Assembly: GCA_949318235.1 (NCBI GenBank)
Contig: OX439137.1
Coordinates: forward strand, 2,349,249 to 2,413,248
Origin: Ecdyonurus torrentis
Lineage: Eukaryota; Arthropoda; Insecta; Ephemeroptera; Heptageniidae
DNA: 64,000 bases
Direction of reading: 5' to 3'
Position numbers and translations under genes: made by a program. Of the stretch, positions 27,993 to 38,126 are shown piece by piece. The first letter of the stretch is position 1, and each line of letters opens with the position of its first letter. Under the pieces are notes generated by a model, which worked only from the letters and a program-made list of their open reading frames with translations, searched no databases and was not told the origin of the DNA.

Positions 27993-28114
27993 TTGGATAG
28001 AAGTTTTGATTGCAAAGGGACTGTTAGCATTTCCCTTGAGTACTTTATCTTCTAATCTCTCGAGGTACTCAGTTCCATCCTCATCTATGTCGTCTTCATC
28101 GCTCTCTAGCACCT
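27993..28114 (-). CDS. IPO7: Importin-7/8 coding exon 18
   Basis: The exon encodes EVLESDEDDIDEDGTEYLER and then a Lys/Asn-rich stretch ending FAIKTSIQ. Human has ELGSDEDDIDEDGQEYLE. It lies inside the acidic segment; the donor is GTAAGA. Confidence 0.95.
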
Positions 28115-28522
28115 CTGTTAACAAAGCACATCATACAATCATATCACAAAACTGAAACAACACACACTACACTTCATTATATGGTAAATGTACTAGTTAA
28201 GTGTCTTAAGGTTCAAATTCCTATAGTATTGTAGAGAAAAAGCAGCCAAACCGACATTGCCGCAGTTATGGGCACCCCTATTTATCTCGACCCCCTCTAG
28301 TGATAAAATAGTTTGTAGGTAGTGGTATGGCAAGTAGACGGAATTCTAAGATGGTTGGTTCTAGTTAGAATCTCGTAAACTTATTACTTTCGCCGTAAAA
28401 AGAGCCTGCCGATAACTAGTACATTATACCATACACAGGTTTCACTCATGTTTACAAGCTGCCGTTTTGTTGGTTACAAATACACAGGCCAGCATAGGAA
28501 AACTTTTTTTTATATATATATA

Positions 28523-28821
28523 TTAAAGGGGTAGAACACCTTGAACAACAAAGTTGCTTAATATCCTAACAAACCTGAAAATCAACGTTGATTTTGCCAG
28601 AGTCATTGATTTCTAATTTATTTTCCATTCACAAAATGACACTGGCGGTCACTGACATCACAGCTTGCCCGGTTTACGCGCGCGTAAAACAATGACCGCC
28701 AGTGGCATTTTGTGAATGGAAAATAAATTAGAAATCAATGACTCTGGCCAAATCAATGTTGATTTTCAGGTTTGTTAGGATATGAAGCAACTTTTTTGTT
28801 CAAGGTGTTCAACGCCTTTAA
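28523..28821. mobile_element. Element Z3: TTAA-flanked palindromic MITE
   Basis: Family Z with TTAA at both ends. It lies beside an L fragment and a short TA tract in importin intron 17. Confidence 0.85.
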
Positions 28822-29066
28822 ACAAAGCTTCAAACCTAAATCTAAGCTTTATTTGTAAGTATTAATAAGTTACAATAATAATAATAAATATATATATAAA
28901 AAAAAAAAAAAGCGTTGCACCAGCGAAGTAATGAATGTTTACATTTGCAGATGTCGACTAACGAGCTCACCTCCCATGATGCCAGGTAGTAGAACAGCTG
29001 TCAAAGGAGGCAGGACTTACTCAGGTATAACACTTACAAAAACAAAAGAGCATCACAATAAATTAC

Positions 29067-29272
29067 CTGAATCCTCCTCATCGTCATCTTCTTCATCAGA
29101 TTCCTCTTCACAATCTTGTGCCTTGGCGGCATACGCTCTCTTTAGACCTTCAAACAAGAGGATCAGAGAGGGGATGATTTGTTGAGCACATTCGTTGAGT
29201 GCTGGAGGTCTGCCCTGGGTGATTTGTAGCAGAGTGCACAGGCCTAGGACACACAGTTTGCGGTCGTGTAGT
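29067..29272 (-). CDS. IPO7: Importin-7/8 coding exon 17 (start of acidic region)
   Basis: The exon encodes [17 protein letters not shown] and [17 protein letters not shown], then an acidic stretch [14 protein letters not shown]. Human has LHDRKMCVLGLCALIDM and LLFNGLKRAYACHAE followed by acidic residues. The donor is GTAATT. Confidence 0.96.
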
Positions 29273-29416
29273 CTGCAACATCACAATAGTAAACATCACT
29301 TTTTAAACATACATTGTAATTGGGAACACCTTATTAAAGGGTGATTTTATTGGTTCTTCTAAAAGATGGCAATATTCTGAATTGATTGATGTGCAATTTG
29401 TTCATTTTTGAATCCA

Positions 29417-30234
29417 TTAAATCCCTTGTCAACTTACTTTTTTATCATTTAGAATACTAGATTGATAATTACCATACCTTATTATCCACGAATTAGACAC
29501 CAACACCTTGATTTTGTATTTATTTTTATTATTATTTTTTTTTTTTTATTTTGATATGTATATTAAGGAAAATAAACCATCGCGGTTAGGTATGATAAAT
29601 TGAAAGAAAAGGATAGGAGAAAACCAGCAAGGGCCTTACCATAGTGAAGAGAGTCCCATAGTTCGGTGAAAATCTTGCTAGCACAGATATAAAATAACTA
29701 ACACATTGGAAATATTTCGGCAATCGACTCCAAGAGAGATATGGAGCGTGTTATGCCTTCATCAGTCCTTACTGAGTCTGTAAGGACTGATGAAGGCATA
29801 ACACGCTCCATATCTCTCTTGGAGTCGATTGCCAAAATATTTCCAATGTGTTAGTTATTTTATATCTGTGCTAGCAAGATTTTCACCGAACTATGGGACT
29901 CTCTTCACTATGGTAAGGCCCTTGCTGGTTTTCTCCTATTTTTTTTTTATTTTAGTGGTTATTTCACGCATTTGACGTCACAATGTACCGATGGGGTTGT
30001 GATAGGGGTAAAGATCTTGAGGGAGGGGCTTAAATTTATCACTTGACCAGAGCGGTGACTGTGATTGGCGGTGGTACATTGTGACATCAGATACGTGAAA
30101 TAACCGTCAAGAAGAAAATAAATGAAAATAAATACAAAATCAACGTGTTGGTGTCTAATTCATGGATAATAAGGTATGGTAATTATCAATCTAGTATTCT
30201 AAATGATAAAAAAGTAAGTTGACAAGGGTTTTAA
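29417..30234. mobile_element. Element A4: TTAA-flanked MITE interrupted by O2
   Basis: Both family A ends with TTAA are present, but the left arm is interrupted near 29540 by O2. A4 is therefore older than O2. Confidence 0.85.
29560..29945. mobile_element. Element O2: inverted pair nested in A4
   Basis: Arms carry AACCATCGCGGTTAGGTATG, AGTCCCATAGTTCGGTG, TTGCTAGCACAGATAT and CATCAGTCCTTAC, mirrored about 29765. Flanking TTTTTATTTT stretches may be its target duplication. It contains GGACTGATGAAGGC followed by TTGCCAAAATATT, compatible with a decayed hammerhead. Confidence 0.75.
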
Positions 30235-31210
30235 CGTTTTAACAATTTTTGATTAATTTTTAAAAAAATTGTGATATGACATTTTGTTAACTTTTGTAGC
30301 AATGCAAAAGTTAACAAACACAATTAAAACGAATAGACATGAGAATCCTATATGCAAATAAAAAAATAATAAAAAAAATAATAAAAAAAAAAAAAAAAAA
30401 CTTTGTCATTTGTAAATTTTTATTTTTTAAAGTCTGATCAGATACTATCTAGCAGTAAATCATTAGAAAATTTAATTTTCTTCTCTGCAATAAAAAAATA
30501 CATCATTTCAGACACTTTTCTCTGGAAATTTCATAAAAGAGGCTAATCAAGAAGTAGACAAAAATGAACTCAATTAACAAACTCTCAAACTTCCCCCCCC
30601 CCCCCCCCCCCCCGCCTTTCTTTTTTTAAATAGAAGAAAAAAATTAAAAATAAAATAAAGGCAATCATAAACATGCAAATTTTTACCCTAATTATTTTAA
30701 AAAATTCAATGGTCACTTGAATATTAAGGTATCTGTAACACATGCTAGATCATGCTTTTTTCTAATAGGGCTATATTTATAAAATTTTAAAACAAAGTCT
30801 CACTATTTTTATTGTAAATATATTCTCAATTTCCTTTTACCTTTCTCAAATTATTTAAAAATGTATATTTATTATCAATTATCTATAAAATAAAGTAAAA
30901 AAGAAATTTTCTAATTAAAATTTCATATTAATAAATGAAATAACTATAATTATTACTGATATAATTATTTTAAATCATATTTAACAAACATGTCTAATAT
31001 TTCTAACTATTTATTGTAACTGACTGTACTGTTAAACAGTTGGGTTAAATTGAGAGGTTGTACGCCTGATTTAGCCCAATAAAAAGCCGTTAACTGTTAT
31101 TATTATTTTACTGTTTTTGAGATATTTCTATTATTCCGGGACCTATTACTTATTCTATTATTTACTTTATTCTATTTTACCCTATTTATTCTTCATTTTG
31201 ATGTTTAAAT
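30235..31210. other. Importin intron 16 part, AT-rich, poly-C run
   Basis: No repeat family recognised. A poly-C run of about 20 lies at 30593-30613. Confidence 0.45.
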
Positions 31211-31288
31211 GTCAATCTCGTTTTTTTTTTTTTTTTTGTCACGACAAGCAAAATGTCTATCTCGTATTTTGTCAGCAGAAGCAAAATC

Positions 31289-31744
31289 AAGATACTACAT
31301 ACAAGATAGCGACGCGCGGATTTTGGTATCCGGTTTGGGCCGCCGAGAATATTTGAATTGCTGTGTAATCAAATGGCACGGCCCAAATAGAGAACTTTAA
31401 CAGAGAAGCGACATCCCAAAAAGTAAGGCAGACCCGCAACACTCATTTCTTTAAAATTGGCAACGCTGCAGACGAAATTACTATAGCGCGCTCTCTCATT
31501 GGCGCCTTGATTCGGCCACTTCTGGTTTCTGATTGGTGCTTCAAAACGCAACGTTGCCAAGTCAAAATTGTTGAGTGTTGCAGTCTGCCTAAAACATGGG
31601 GATGGCGTTTCTCTGGTAAAGATCTCTAGGCCCAAAACGACACTAGCGGCACCTGTTGGCGAAGCTGTGAAGCTCCTATGCTTTAACATGGGCCGCCGTT
31701 ATACATGGGACCAATGGTTGTCCCTATCTTGTATGTAGTATCTT
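31289..31744. mobile_element. Element D: inverted-repeat element in B9
   Basis: AAGATACTACATACAAGATAG-type ends (21 bp, inverted), with GGGCCGCC words near both sides. It carries C2 at 31388-31628. Confidence 0.75.
31388..31628. mobile_element. Element C2: hAT-like MITE with 8-bp duplication
   Basis: TAGAGAACTTTAACAGAGAA terminus and diverged inverse ending TCTCTA, flanked by perfect GGCCCAAA repeats at 31380-31387 and 31629-31636. An 8-bp duplication is typical of hAT. Confidence 0.88.
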
Positions 31745-31913
31745 GGCAAAATGTGTAACTCAAGCGCCATCTACATAGCATTTGGAAACAAAATAGACAT
31801 CTTGCTTTTCATTACAAAATTAAAAAAACACATTTTGTTCACAACAACATCGATTAATTTATTTAAATTTTACATTTTGTGGTATTGATGGCAGTGATGG
31901 AGAGTACACTTAC

Positions 31914-32137
31914 CCCAAGAAACAGTCGGTATCATGCAACCATTGCTTGATAAAATGTGAGGTGACGGAGTCTGTGGGTGCTTGAGGCAACGTTGCTTTA
32001 TCTAACGTCTCAAATAAGATTCCAGGGTCATAGTAAAGTGCTGCGATGACAACTTGCAAACACATAGCTCTCAGTTCTGAGGTCTTTACTTCACGAGTCA
32101 GTCTGACCAACACTAGCTCTACTATTGGTGGAATACA
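31914..32137 (-). CDS. IPO7: Importin-7/8 coding exon 16
   Basis: The exon encodes [38 protein letters not shown] and [15 protein letters not shown], matching human [27 protein letters not shown] and HFITQWLNDVDCFLG. The acceptor is TTTCAG; the donor GTAAGT splits the final Gly. Confidence 0.97.
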
Positions 32138-32164
32138 CTGAAACACAACATGTTACCGTACTTT

Positions 32165-32405
32165 AACATAAGAGATCAGGGGGAGATACAAGCTCTTGCC
32201 TCTTGAAGAAAATTTTAGTCAGCTGGAAGAAAATCGCAGGTGGCAAATTGCAATGTTGCCCGATGCTTAAAAAAATTAGGACTGTCAGAATCATCAATCA
32301 GGCAGTGTTTTTCCCTCCCCTTGTTTACCCTGAGCTACCATCTAGCCAATCAACCCGTGCATGCTGCCTGCTCTCCACTAATCCAGCTATAAAAACACAG
32401 CTAAC
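32165..32405 (+). repeat. Repeat QQ, copy 1 (truncated)
   Basis: GGGGGAGATACAAGCTCTTG, AATGTTGCCCGATGCTTAA and CCTGAGCTACC words. Other copies: 40735-41050 and 60018-60376. An O half copy (to about 32490) follows directly. Confidence 0.65.
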
Positions 32406-32683
32406 ACAGATATAAAAAACTAACACAATGGAAATATTTTGGCAATAAACTACAAGAGAGATGGAGTGTGTTATGTCTTCATCATTTTTTTTTTTTTTTT
32501 TTTTTTTTTTGGTTGCTATTTTTTAAGAAAATTATTTAACATTTTGTTATGTATTATTATTTTTCTTATCTAAAAATTTAACCTGTTAACAGCATCAATG
32601 TTCTCAAAAATATTGCTAAGTATTTTTACACAGGCAACATGTGTTATTTTCTCATACCGGTTCATGTAATTTTGTACTCACAT

Positions 32684-32873
32684 ATGGCATTGACATTTTA
32701 CGTAAAGCTGATAAGCGGAAAAGGAAGTGCCGGAAAAGGAAACCACGTGATGTTAAAAGTGGGAGCAGCTCAGACCTAGCTTGCTGCTACTGCGAAGTTT
32801 TCTCCCACTTTTACTGTCACGTGATTTCCGCTTCCGGCACTTCCATTTCCTGTTTTTATAGGTTTACATAAAA
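32684..32873. mobile_element. Element W2: palindromic MITE
   Basis: Second copy of family W; arms GGAAAAGGAAGTGCCGG and GTGGGAGCAGCTC with inverse. Confidence 0.78.
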
Positions 32874-32907
32874 TGTCACTGACTTTTATATGAATACATT
32901 TCTGTTT

Positions 32908-32944
<37 letters not shown>

Positions 32945-33065
32945 AAAATATATAGGCCTATGGTGCAAGGACATTAAATTTACATAAAAATGTAAAATTC
33001 TGGTTTAAAAATCATCAATTTTCCATACTTTCTTTAACATAAGTCTGTAAGAACTGACAAAGGCA

Positions 33066-33173
33066 CATACAAAAATAACTATAACTGTGTGCGACGCAAG
33101 ACCTCGACATCTCCATACAACTTCTACTGTGCAGCTAAGTAAGGCCAGCGCTGATAATTCAATTTTTTTCTTT
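33066..33173. repeat. Element P half copy, target of R
   Basis: CAAGACCTCGACATCTCC, CAACTTCTACTGTG and GTAAGGCCAGCGCTGATAAT match an arm of P. Element R is inserted just past its end. Confidence 0.7.
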
Positions 33174-33187
33174 ATTATAGGCATTTA
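33174..33187. repeat. 14-bp target-site duplication of R, left
   Basis: ATTATAGGCATTTA, identical to 35125-35138. Confidence 0.85.
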
Positions 33188-33448
33188 TAAGTTTAAAAAA
33201 ATATATTTAGAAAATAGTTGGTAGAGATTAGAGCACGTTGAATTGAAAATTAATAAAACGCGAAAATTCTCTAATTTAAATAGTAAATTGGGACAAGGGA
33301 TCAAATATTCTAGCTTTAGCTAGTTAAAAAGTAGACGTTAAAGGGATGGAGGTATAGTGTCAAAATAAAATACGATGTGCCTAACATCTCACGTTCTCAC
33401 ACTACGTCAAAGACACAACATTATAAAACAGCATCAGACTTACTCTTT

Positions 33449-33493
33449 GCCTTAGACCGGTTTCGTCCTTTACCTAGGACTCATCAGTAAGGC
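33449..33493 (-). ncRNA. Type I hammerhead ribozyme motif in R1
   Basis: Minus-strand reading: stem I strand GCCTTA, core CTGATGA, stem II GTCCT/AGGAC with a six-base loop, core GAAA, a minimal palindromic stem III CCGG, cleavage triplet GTC, and stem I return strand TAAGGC (six of six pairs). All invariant core residues are present. Predicted cleavage is between 33455 and 33454. Short palindromic stem III is known from hammerheads of Penelope-like elements, which tend to act as dimers. It is in the sense direction of the importin pre-mRNA. Confidence 0.88.
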
Positions 33494-33576
33494 TCGGCAG
33501 AGAGCTCTGTACAGCTAGAGATGGCTCACACCACATCTGCTAACTGACTGAGCTGAGGAAGCAAGTGGCAGTCGCG

Positions 33577-33584
33577 TTTTTATA
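33577..33584 (-). promoter_or_regulatory. TATA-like box in R1
   Basis: TATAAAAA within CGCG-bounded sequence (CGCGTATAAAAACGCG), about 85 nt upstream of the R1 hammerhead. Possible promoter of the element. Confidence 0.45.
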
Positions 33585-34322
33585 CGCGATGCCCCCGCAG
33601 CTGCACGCGCTGATTGGTTAAAATCGCGCGCGCAAACTCGGCTTGCTGTTTAAAACCTCTCATCCTCACACTGTAATATAAAATCGTGTCTAAGAGGGGT
33701 GTAAGACCGGCAGCCAGCAAGCAATAGTGTCCTCCCTCACTTCCCAGAGTTCCCCAACTCTAGAAAGATCGCGAGAACACTACGCCTACCGACTGCACAG
33801 TATCGTGATTCACGCTATAGTTACATCGCTTTATGTGTTGACACTGGGGTAGGAAAAGCAAAAAGATGATAGAGTAGGAGAGATAGAATAAATATTATGC
33901 GCTTTGGCATATAGTTTAATTAATTTAGTACGTGCTCTTATTGACGTTGGCAAGTAAAAGGGCCGAATAAAATAAAAATGAAAGAATATTATTTACAAAA
34001 GCTTAAAATTAAAACAAAAAGATCGACTTGGCGATAATATGCGTATTAGGAAAAAACCATCGCGGTTAGTATTAATAAGTTTAAAAAAATATATTTAGAA
34101 AATAGTTGGTAGAGATTAGAGCACTAATAAAACGCGAAAATTCTCTAATTTAAATAGTAAATTGGGACAAGGGATCAAATATTCTAGCTTTAGCTAGTTA
34201 AAAAGTAGACGTTAAAGGGATGGAGGTATAGTGTCAAAATAAAATACGATGTGCCTAACATCTCACGTTCTCACACTACGTCAAAGACACAACATTATAA
34301 AACAGCATCAGACTTACTCTTT

Positions 34323-34367
34323 GCCTTAGACCGGTTTCGTCCTTTACCTAGGACTCATAAGTAAGGC
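34323..34367 (-). ncRNA. Hammerhead motif in R2, core mutated
   Basis: Identical to the R1 motif except that CTGATGA reads CTTATGA, replacing the invariant G5. Stems I and II, GAAA and the GTC cleavage site are intact. Known mutational work on hammerheads predicts loss of activity. R2 is also truncated at its start (34481). Confidence 0.82.
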
Positions 34368-34690
34368 TCGGCAGAGAGCTCTGTACAGCTAGAGATGGCT
34401 CACACCACATCTGCTAACTGACTGAGCTGAGGAAGCAAGTGGCAGTCGCGTTTTTATACGCGATGCCCCCGCAGCTGCACGTAGTGTTCTCGTAGTGTTC
34501 TCGCGATCTTTCTAGAGTTGGGGAACTCTGGGAAGTGAGGGAGGACACTATTGCTTGCTGGCTGCCGGTCTTACACCCCTCTTAGACACGATTTTATATT
34601 ACAGTGTGAGGATGAGAGGTTTTAAACAGCAAGCCGAGTTTGCGCGCGCGATTTTAACCAATCAGCGCGTGCAGCTGCGGGGGCATCGCG

Positions 34691-34698
34691 TATAAAAA
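34691..34698 (+). promoter_or_regulatory. TATA-like box in R3
   Basis: TATAAAAA, same context as in R1, 84 nt upstream of the R3 hammerhead. Confidence 0.45.
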
Positions 34699-34781
34699 CG
34701 CGACTGCCACTTGCTTCCTCAGCTCAGTCAGTTAGCAGATGTGGTGTGAGCCATCTCTAGCTGTACAGAGCTCTCTGCCGA

Positions 34782-34826
34782 GCCTTACTGATGAGTCCTA
34801 GGTAAAGGACGAAACCGGTCTAAGGC
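34782..34826 (+). ncRNA. Type I hammerhead ribozyme motif in R3
   Basis: Stem I GCCTTA (34782-34787) with TAAGGC (34821-34826), CTGATGA at 34788-34794, stem II GTCCT/AGGAC (34795-34810), GAAA at 34811-34814, CCGG at 34815-34818, cleavage after C34820. All core residues are canonical. Antisense to the importin gene. Confidence 0.88.
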
Positions 34827-35124
34827 AAAGAGTAAGTCTGATGCTGTTTTATAATGTTGTGTCTTTGACGTAGTGTGAGAACGTGAGATGTTAGGCACAT
34901 CGTATTTTATTTTGACACTATACCTCCACCCCTTTAACGTCTACTTTTTAACTAGCTAAAGCTAGAATATTTGATCCCTTGTCCCAATTTACTATTTAAA
35001 TTAGAGAATTTTCGCGTTTTATTAATTTTCAATTCAACGTGCTCTAATCTCTACCAACTATTTTCTAAATATATTTTTTTAAACTTATTAATACTAACCG
35101 CGATGGTTTTTTCCTAATACGCAT

Positions 35125-35138
35125 ATTATAGGCATTTA
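35125..35138. repeat. 14-bp target-site duplication of R, right
   Basis: ATTATAGGCATTTA, identical to 33174-33187. Confidence 0.85.
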
Positions 35139-35219
35139 CATATTTAGTTGCACTTTCCTCATGTATCAGTAAAAACAAAAAACAAAAATTCAAATCCATC
35201 ATAACTTTAATTTGTTTTT

Positions 35220-35352
35220 ATGTATGTAAAATTTAACCGGTAAAATAGTATTATTAACTATTCAACTTTCTCAAATTACAAATATTAATGTAGTCCTATT
35301 TCAAAGCCTTCAAGCTCAAAAATGAAAGCAAGACTGCATTATTGAAAGGACA
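35220..35352 (+). repeat. Repeat N3
   Basis: Slightly diverged N core (AATTTAACCGGTAAAATAGT start). Plus orientation. Confidence 0.75.
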
Positions 35353-35361
35353 TTTTTTACA

Positions 35362-35850
35362 GCGCGCACCAGCTAACGATGCAACCAATAATGAAGCGAC
35401 TAAACGCTCCCTATTTACTTAAGGGTTGTATTCAGATGGCTTGTATCTAAAAATCTAAAAAGCAAGCATCAATTTTATGATGACAATTGAAAGTTAGTAG
35501 TAACAGCTACCTATGATAAAATTTTCACAAACCGTGACCATCAGATAAGAGAGAAAATAATTATTAAAATTAACATGGACTTTTATGGGACTAAAACTTC
35601 AAAAAAACATAATTTAAATTCTAGCATGGTAACCTCCCAATTTTTTTTACATTTTTGAAGATATCATATCCTAATGTATCACTGTGCAAAATTTCAGATT
35701 TTTCTTCCTTTACAATTTTTTAGTCAAATCCCTCAGTACCTGATTTCCCACCTTAACATTTCCTCACCTCCTAGTTACTTTGAGCGTCTATTGGCTCATA
35801 GCTTGATTTTGATTAATTACTAACATTCTTAGCTGGCACAGACTGTATAA
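35362..35850. mobile_element. Element S3 interrupted by T1
   Basis: Ends GCGCACCAGCTAACGATGC and TTCTTAGCTGGCACAGACTG are diverged S ends. The middle is replaced by T1 (35420-35757). Confidence 0.65.
35420..35757. repeat. Repeat T1
   Basis: From GGTTGTATTCAGATGGCTTG to GTACCTGATTTCCCACCTTA. The second copy, T2, is at 55112-55402, with most of the interior shared. Confidence 0.65.
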
Positions 35851-35886
35851 GCAGTGGAAGAAAGAAGAAAACGTGTAGTTACTAAC

Positions 35887-36111
35887 CTGGTTGATATGAC
35901 CTTTGCACTGCAAGATCATGACCTCTAACAACTTGGCAGCGTGACACTCAGGGTCCTCGCCTGCGTCCCCTGTGAGCACCGCACTGCACATGTTCCAGAT
36001 GACCAGTACACGTGCTTCACTGGACAAGAAAGATGGGGTGTCCACTGTGACGTAGTTGTGAAGAGCAGGCATCATGTCGGTGAAGTAGTCAAAACCATCA
36101 CGACGGAATAA
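35887..36111 (-). CDS. IPO7: Importin-7/8 coding exon 15
   Basis: Seventy-five codons encode [20 protein letters not shown] and [19 protein letters not shown], matching human [20 protein letters not shown] and [19 protein letters not shown]. Phase 0 at both ends. The 3.7-kb intron that follows holds the hammerhead-bearing element R. Confidence 0.97.
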
Positions 36112-36560
36112 CTGCAAGAAATAACAACACAAATCAGTTCTCTCTCTCTCTCTCTCTCTCTCTCTTCTTTCTTCCAGGTATGTGATATAGTGTGAGAACC
36201 CGTGGCCATCAGATAAGAGAGAAAATAAGTATTGTAATTACTACGGGCTTTTATGGGACTAAAACAGGGTTTTGGAATTTTGCCCAGACCCCCCCCCCCC
36301 CCCCCCCCCAATGCTATTTCTGAAGAAAATATAAAGCTTAAAATATGATTTGAAACATATTTACTATTTTCTTTCACCTGTTCATTACTTGGATGTTTCT
36401 TTTATTTGAAAAATTAACTTTTTTTTTTTTTTTAATTTATTTTTAGAGTTAAACAAATGATTGTCCCAAAATGAAAATTTCTTGATTATTTTTAATTTCA
36501 TACAAAATATAAATGAAAAAAATATTTGAAAGAAAAAATATAATTGCTTTATGAACAATG

Positions 36561-36591
<31 letters not shown>

Positions 36592-36697
36592 CGTGTTTTT
36601 GAAACCCTGATTAAAAAAATAGTTAATTTGAAAGTTAAGTATGTGTTAAGTTAAGTGATTGTGCATGTTCCAACTTAGTGTAGATAAAGTGACTCAC

Positions 36698-36789
36698 CGT
36701 GTACATCATCTCCAAGACTTGCCACATATCTGGTGTGATAGTTTTACGTGTCAAGTCATAGACTAGAGATAAAGCTTCTTCATAGAACT
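36698..36789 (-). CDS. IPO7: Importin-7/8 coding exon 14
   Basis: The exon encodes EFYEEALSLVYDLT and ITPDMWQVLEMMYT, matching human EFYEEIFSLAHSLT and VSPQMWQLLPLVFE. The acceptor is TTGCAG, the donor GTGAGT. Confidence 0.95.
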
Positions 36790-36888
36790 CTGCAAACACA
36801 ACAAAAATAACACCTTTATCATTCATTCCTTGGGATGATGGAGTGAAAGAAACTGTGACTGAGAAGTATGAGAGCAGTGTGTTACGTA

Positions 36889-36928
<40 letters not shown>

Positions 36929-37239
36929 AGTGCGACAAATGATGGTCCCAATAGAAAAATTTCTTATACAAAAAAAAAAAAAAAAAAAAGAAAAGCTTTT
37001 ACATGTCTGTTTAAAAAAAAATGTAGTGCGTTTTATTGGGCTTTTTTAATAAAAGAACAATAAAACCCACAAAAAGTTTTTTTTTATTAAAACCCACTAA
37101 CCGCGGGCTTTAAAAAAAAAGAAGAAAAAAAAAAAAGAGCTTCTTTGAAAGCCTGGGTTGAGATACATCTAATGACTAGGAGGGAAGTAGTGAGAGAGGT
37201 AGTGTTAGTGGTGATAATGCCAAGGATGGACTGACTCAC

Positions 37240-37426
37240 CCATGACGCTCTGTGCAAAGATGTAGCCAATGACCTGAAGAACCACAGGTTGCAAATGTGC
37301 CATCACTTCAGGTAGATCTTCCATGACTGTTAGTAGAGTTTCTATTGTGTTCAGTAAGCCCATGGCTGTGATTGCCTTCTCGTCAGAACCCTCGTCTGTT
37401 TCCAACACTCGACTGAATGTCGTCGC
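37240..37426 (-). CDS. IPO7: Importin-7/8 coding exon 13
   Basis: The exon encodes ATTFSRVLETDEGSDEKAI and TAMGLLNTIETLLTVMEDL, matching human [27 protein letters not shown]. The Glu codon is split over the next intron. The donor is GTGAGT. Confidence 0.97.
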
Positions 37427-37487
37427 CTGAAACATCACGTCAATGTTTTGGTTACTAAAATATGCTTATTAGTAACTTTCTTCTTTC

Positions 37488-37696
37488 TACACGGGAAGAA
37501 TAAACCAAAATAGAGTATCTGCACTTTCCACCAGCGCGACGAAAGGAGTATCTGCACTTTCCATGCAGCACAGTGCATGGACTAGCAACCATTTACATAC
37601 TCAACATTGCAGGTACTCCACGGTGGAAAGTGCAGATGGTCTACTCGCCAGGCTGGTGGAAAATACAGATACTCTATTTTGACGTGGAAGCATTGA
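37488..37696. mobile_element. Element F1: fold-back, 33-bp module
   Basis: CAAAATAGAGTATCTGCACT arms with a 33-bp repeat of TCTGCACTTTCCA, asymmetric core, then inverse arm ending near GGAAGCATTGAT. Second copy F2. In importin intron 12. Confidence 0.82.
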
Positions 37697-37752
37697 TAAA
37701 TTACTTAAAGCCAAATAGACAAAAAAAAATAGACAAAAAAATTATTTGTCAA

Positions 37753-37840
37753 AGATACGTGAAATAACCATCAAACAAAAATAAATACAAAATCAACCTA
37801 TTGATATCTAATTCATGGATAATAAGGTATGGTAATTATA
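37753..37840. repeat. Element A half copy
   Basis: ACGTGAAATAACC through GGTATGGTAATTAT matches one arm of family A; the outer end and the other arm are missing. Confidence 0.7.
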
Positions 37841-38126
37841 GGAAGACCAAACATTTATAGTGTTGACTTTATTTAATATTCTAAAAGAGGACATTGTCCT
37901 GAATAGATAAGGTATGCAAATTTCTAATTTTTGAGTTTGTGAAGTACATATTTTCAATTAATTTTTGCGTTGACAAATGACATCAATGTCAGAAACTTTT
38001 CCCTATGCCACCATGCACAGGTTGCTGCAAGTGACACAATTTTTCAAATTTCAAAAATTAATTAAAAATATTCCATGAACTTAAAAATTAGACATTTGCA
38101 TAGGAATTGGTATCAATGGTTTTATA

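Larger units (their letters stand above)
31211..31855. mobile_element. Element B9: fold-back hosting D and C2
   Basis: Modules CTCGTATTTTGTCAGCAGAA at the left; at the right a core at 31760-31785 (inverse, diverged) and end CACAACAACATCGAT. Element D is inserted, and D itself contains C2. Confidence 0.75.
33188..35124. mobile_element. Element R: hammerhead-bearing Penelope/retrozyme-like composite
   Basis: Three copies of one long-repeat unit: minus-strand R1 (33188 to about 33800), minus-strand truncated R2 (34047-34481) and plus-strand R3 (34482-35124). R1 and R2 are separated by about 250 bp of unrelated sequence (33800-34046), giving a repeat-internal-repeat layout on the minus strand with an inverted copy upstream. 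The whole is flanked by a 14-bp duplication. Each unit has a hammerhead motif; R1 and R3 also have a TATAAAAA box about 85-90 nt upstream of it. No reverse transcriptase is encoded. Direct plus inverted long repeats, long duplication and hammerhead all fit Penelope-like elements or metazoan retrozymes; which one is inference. It lies in the importin intron between exons 15 and 16. Confidence 0.85.
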
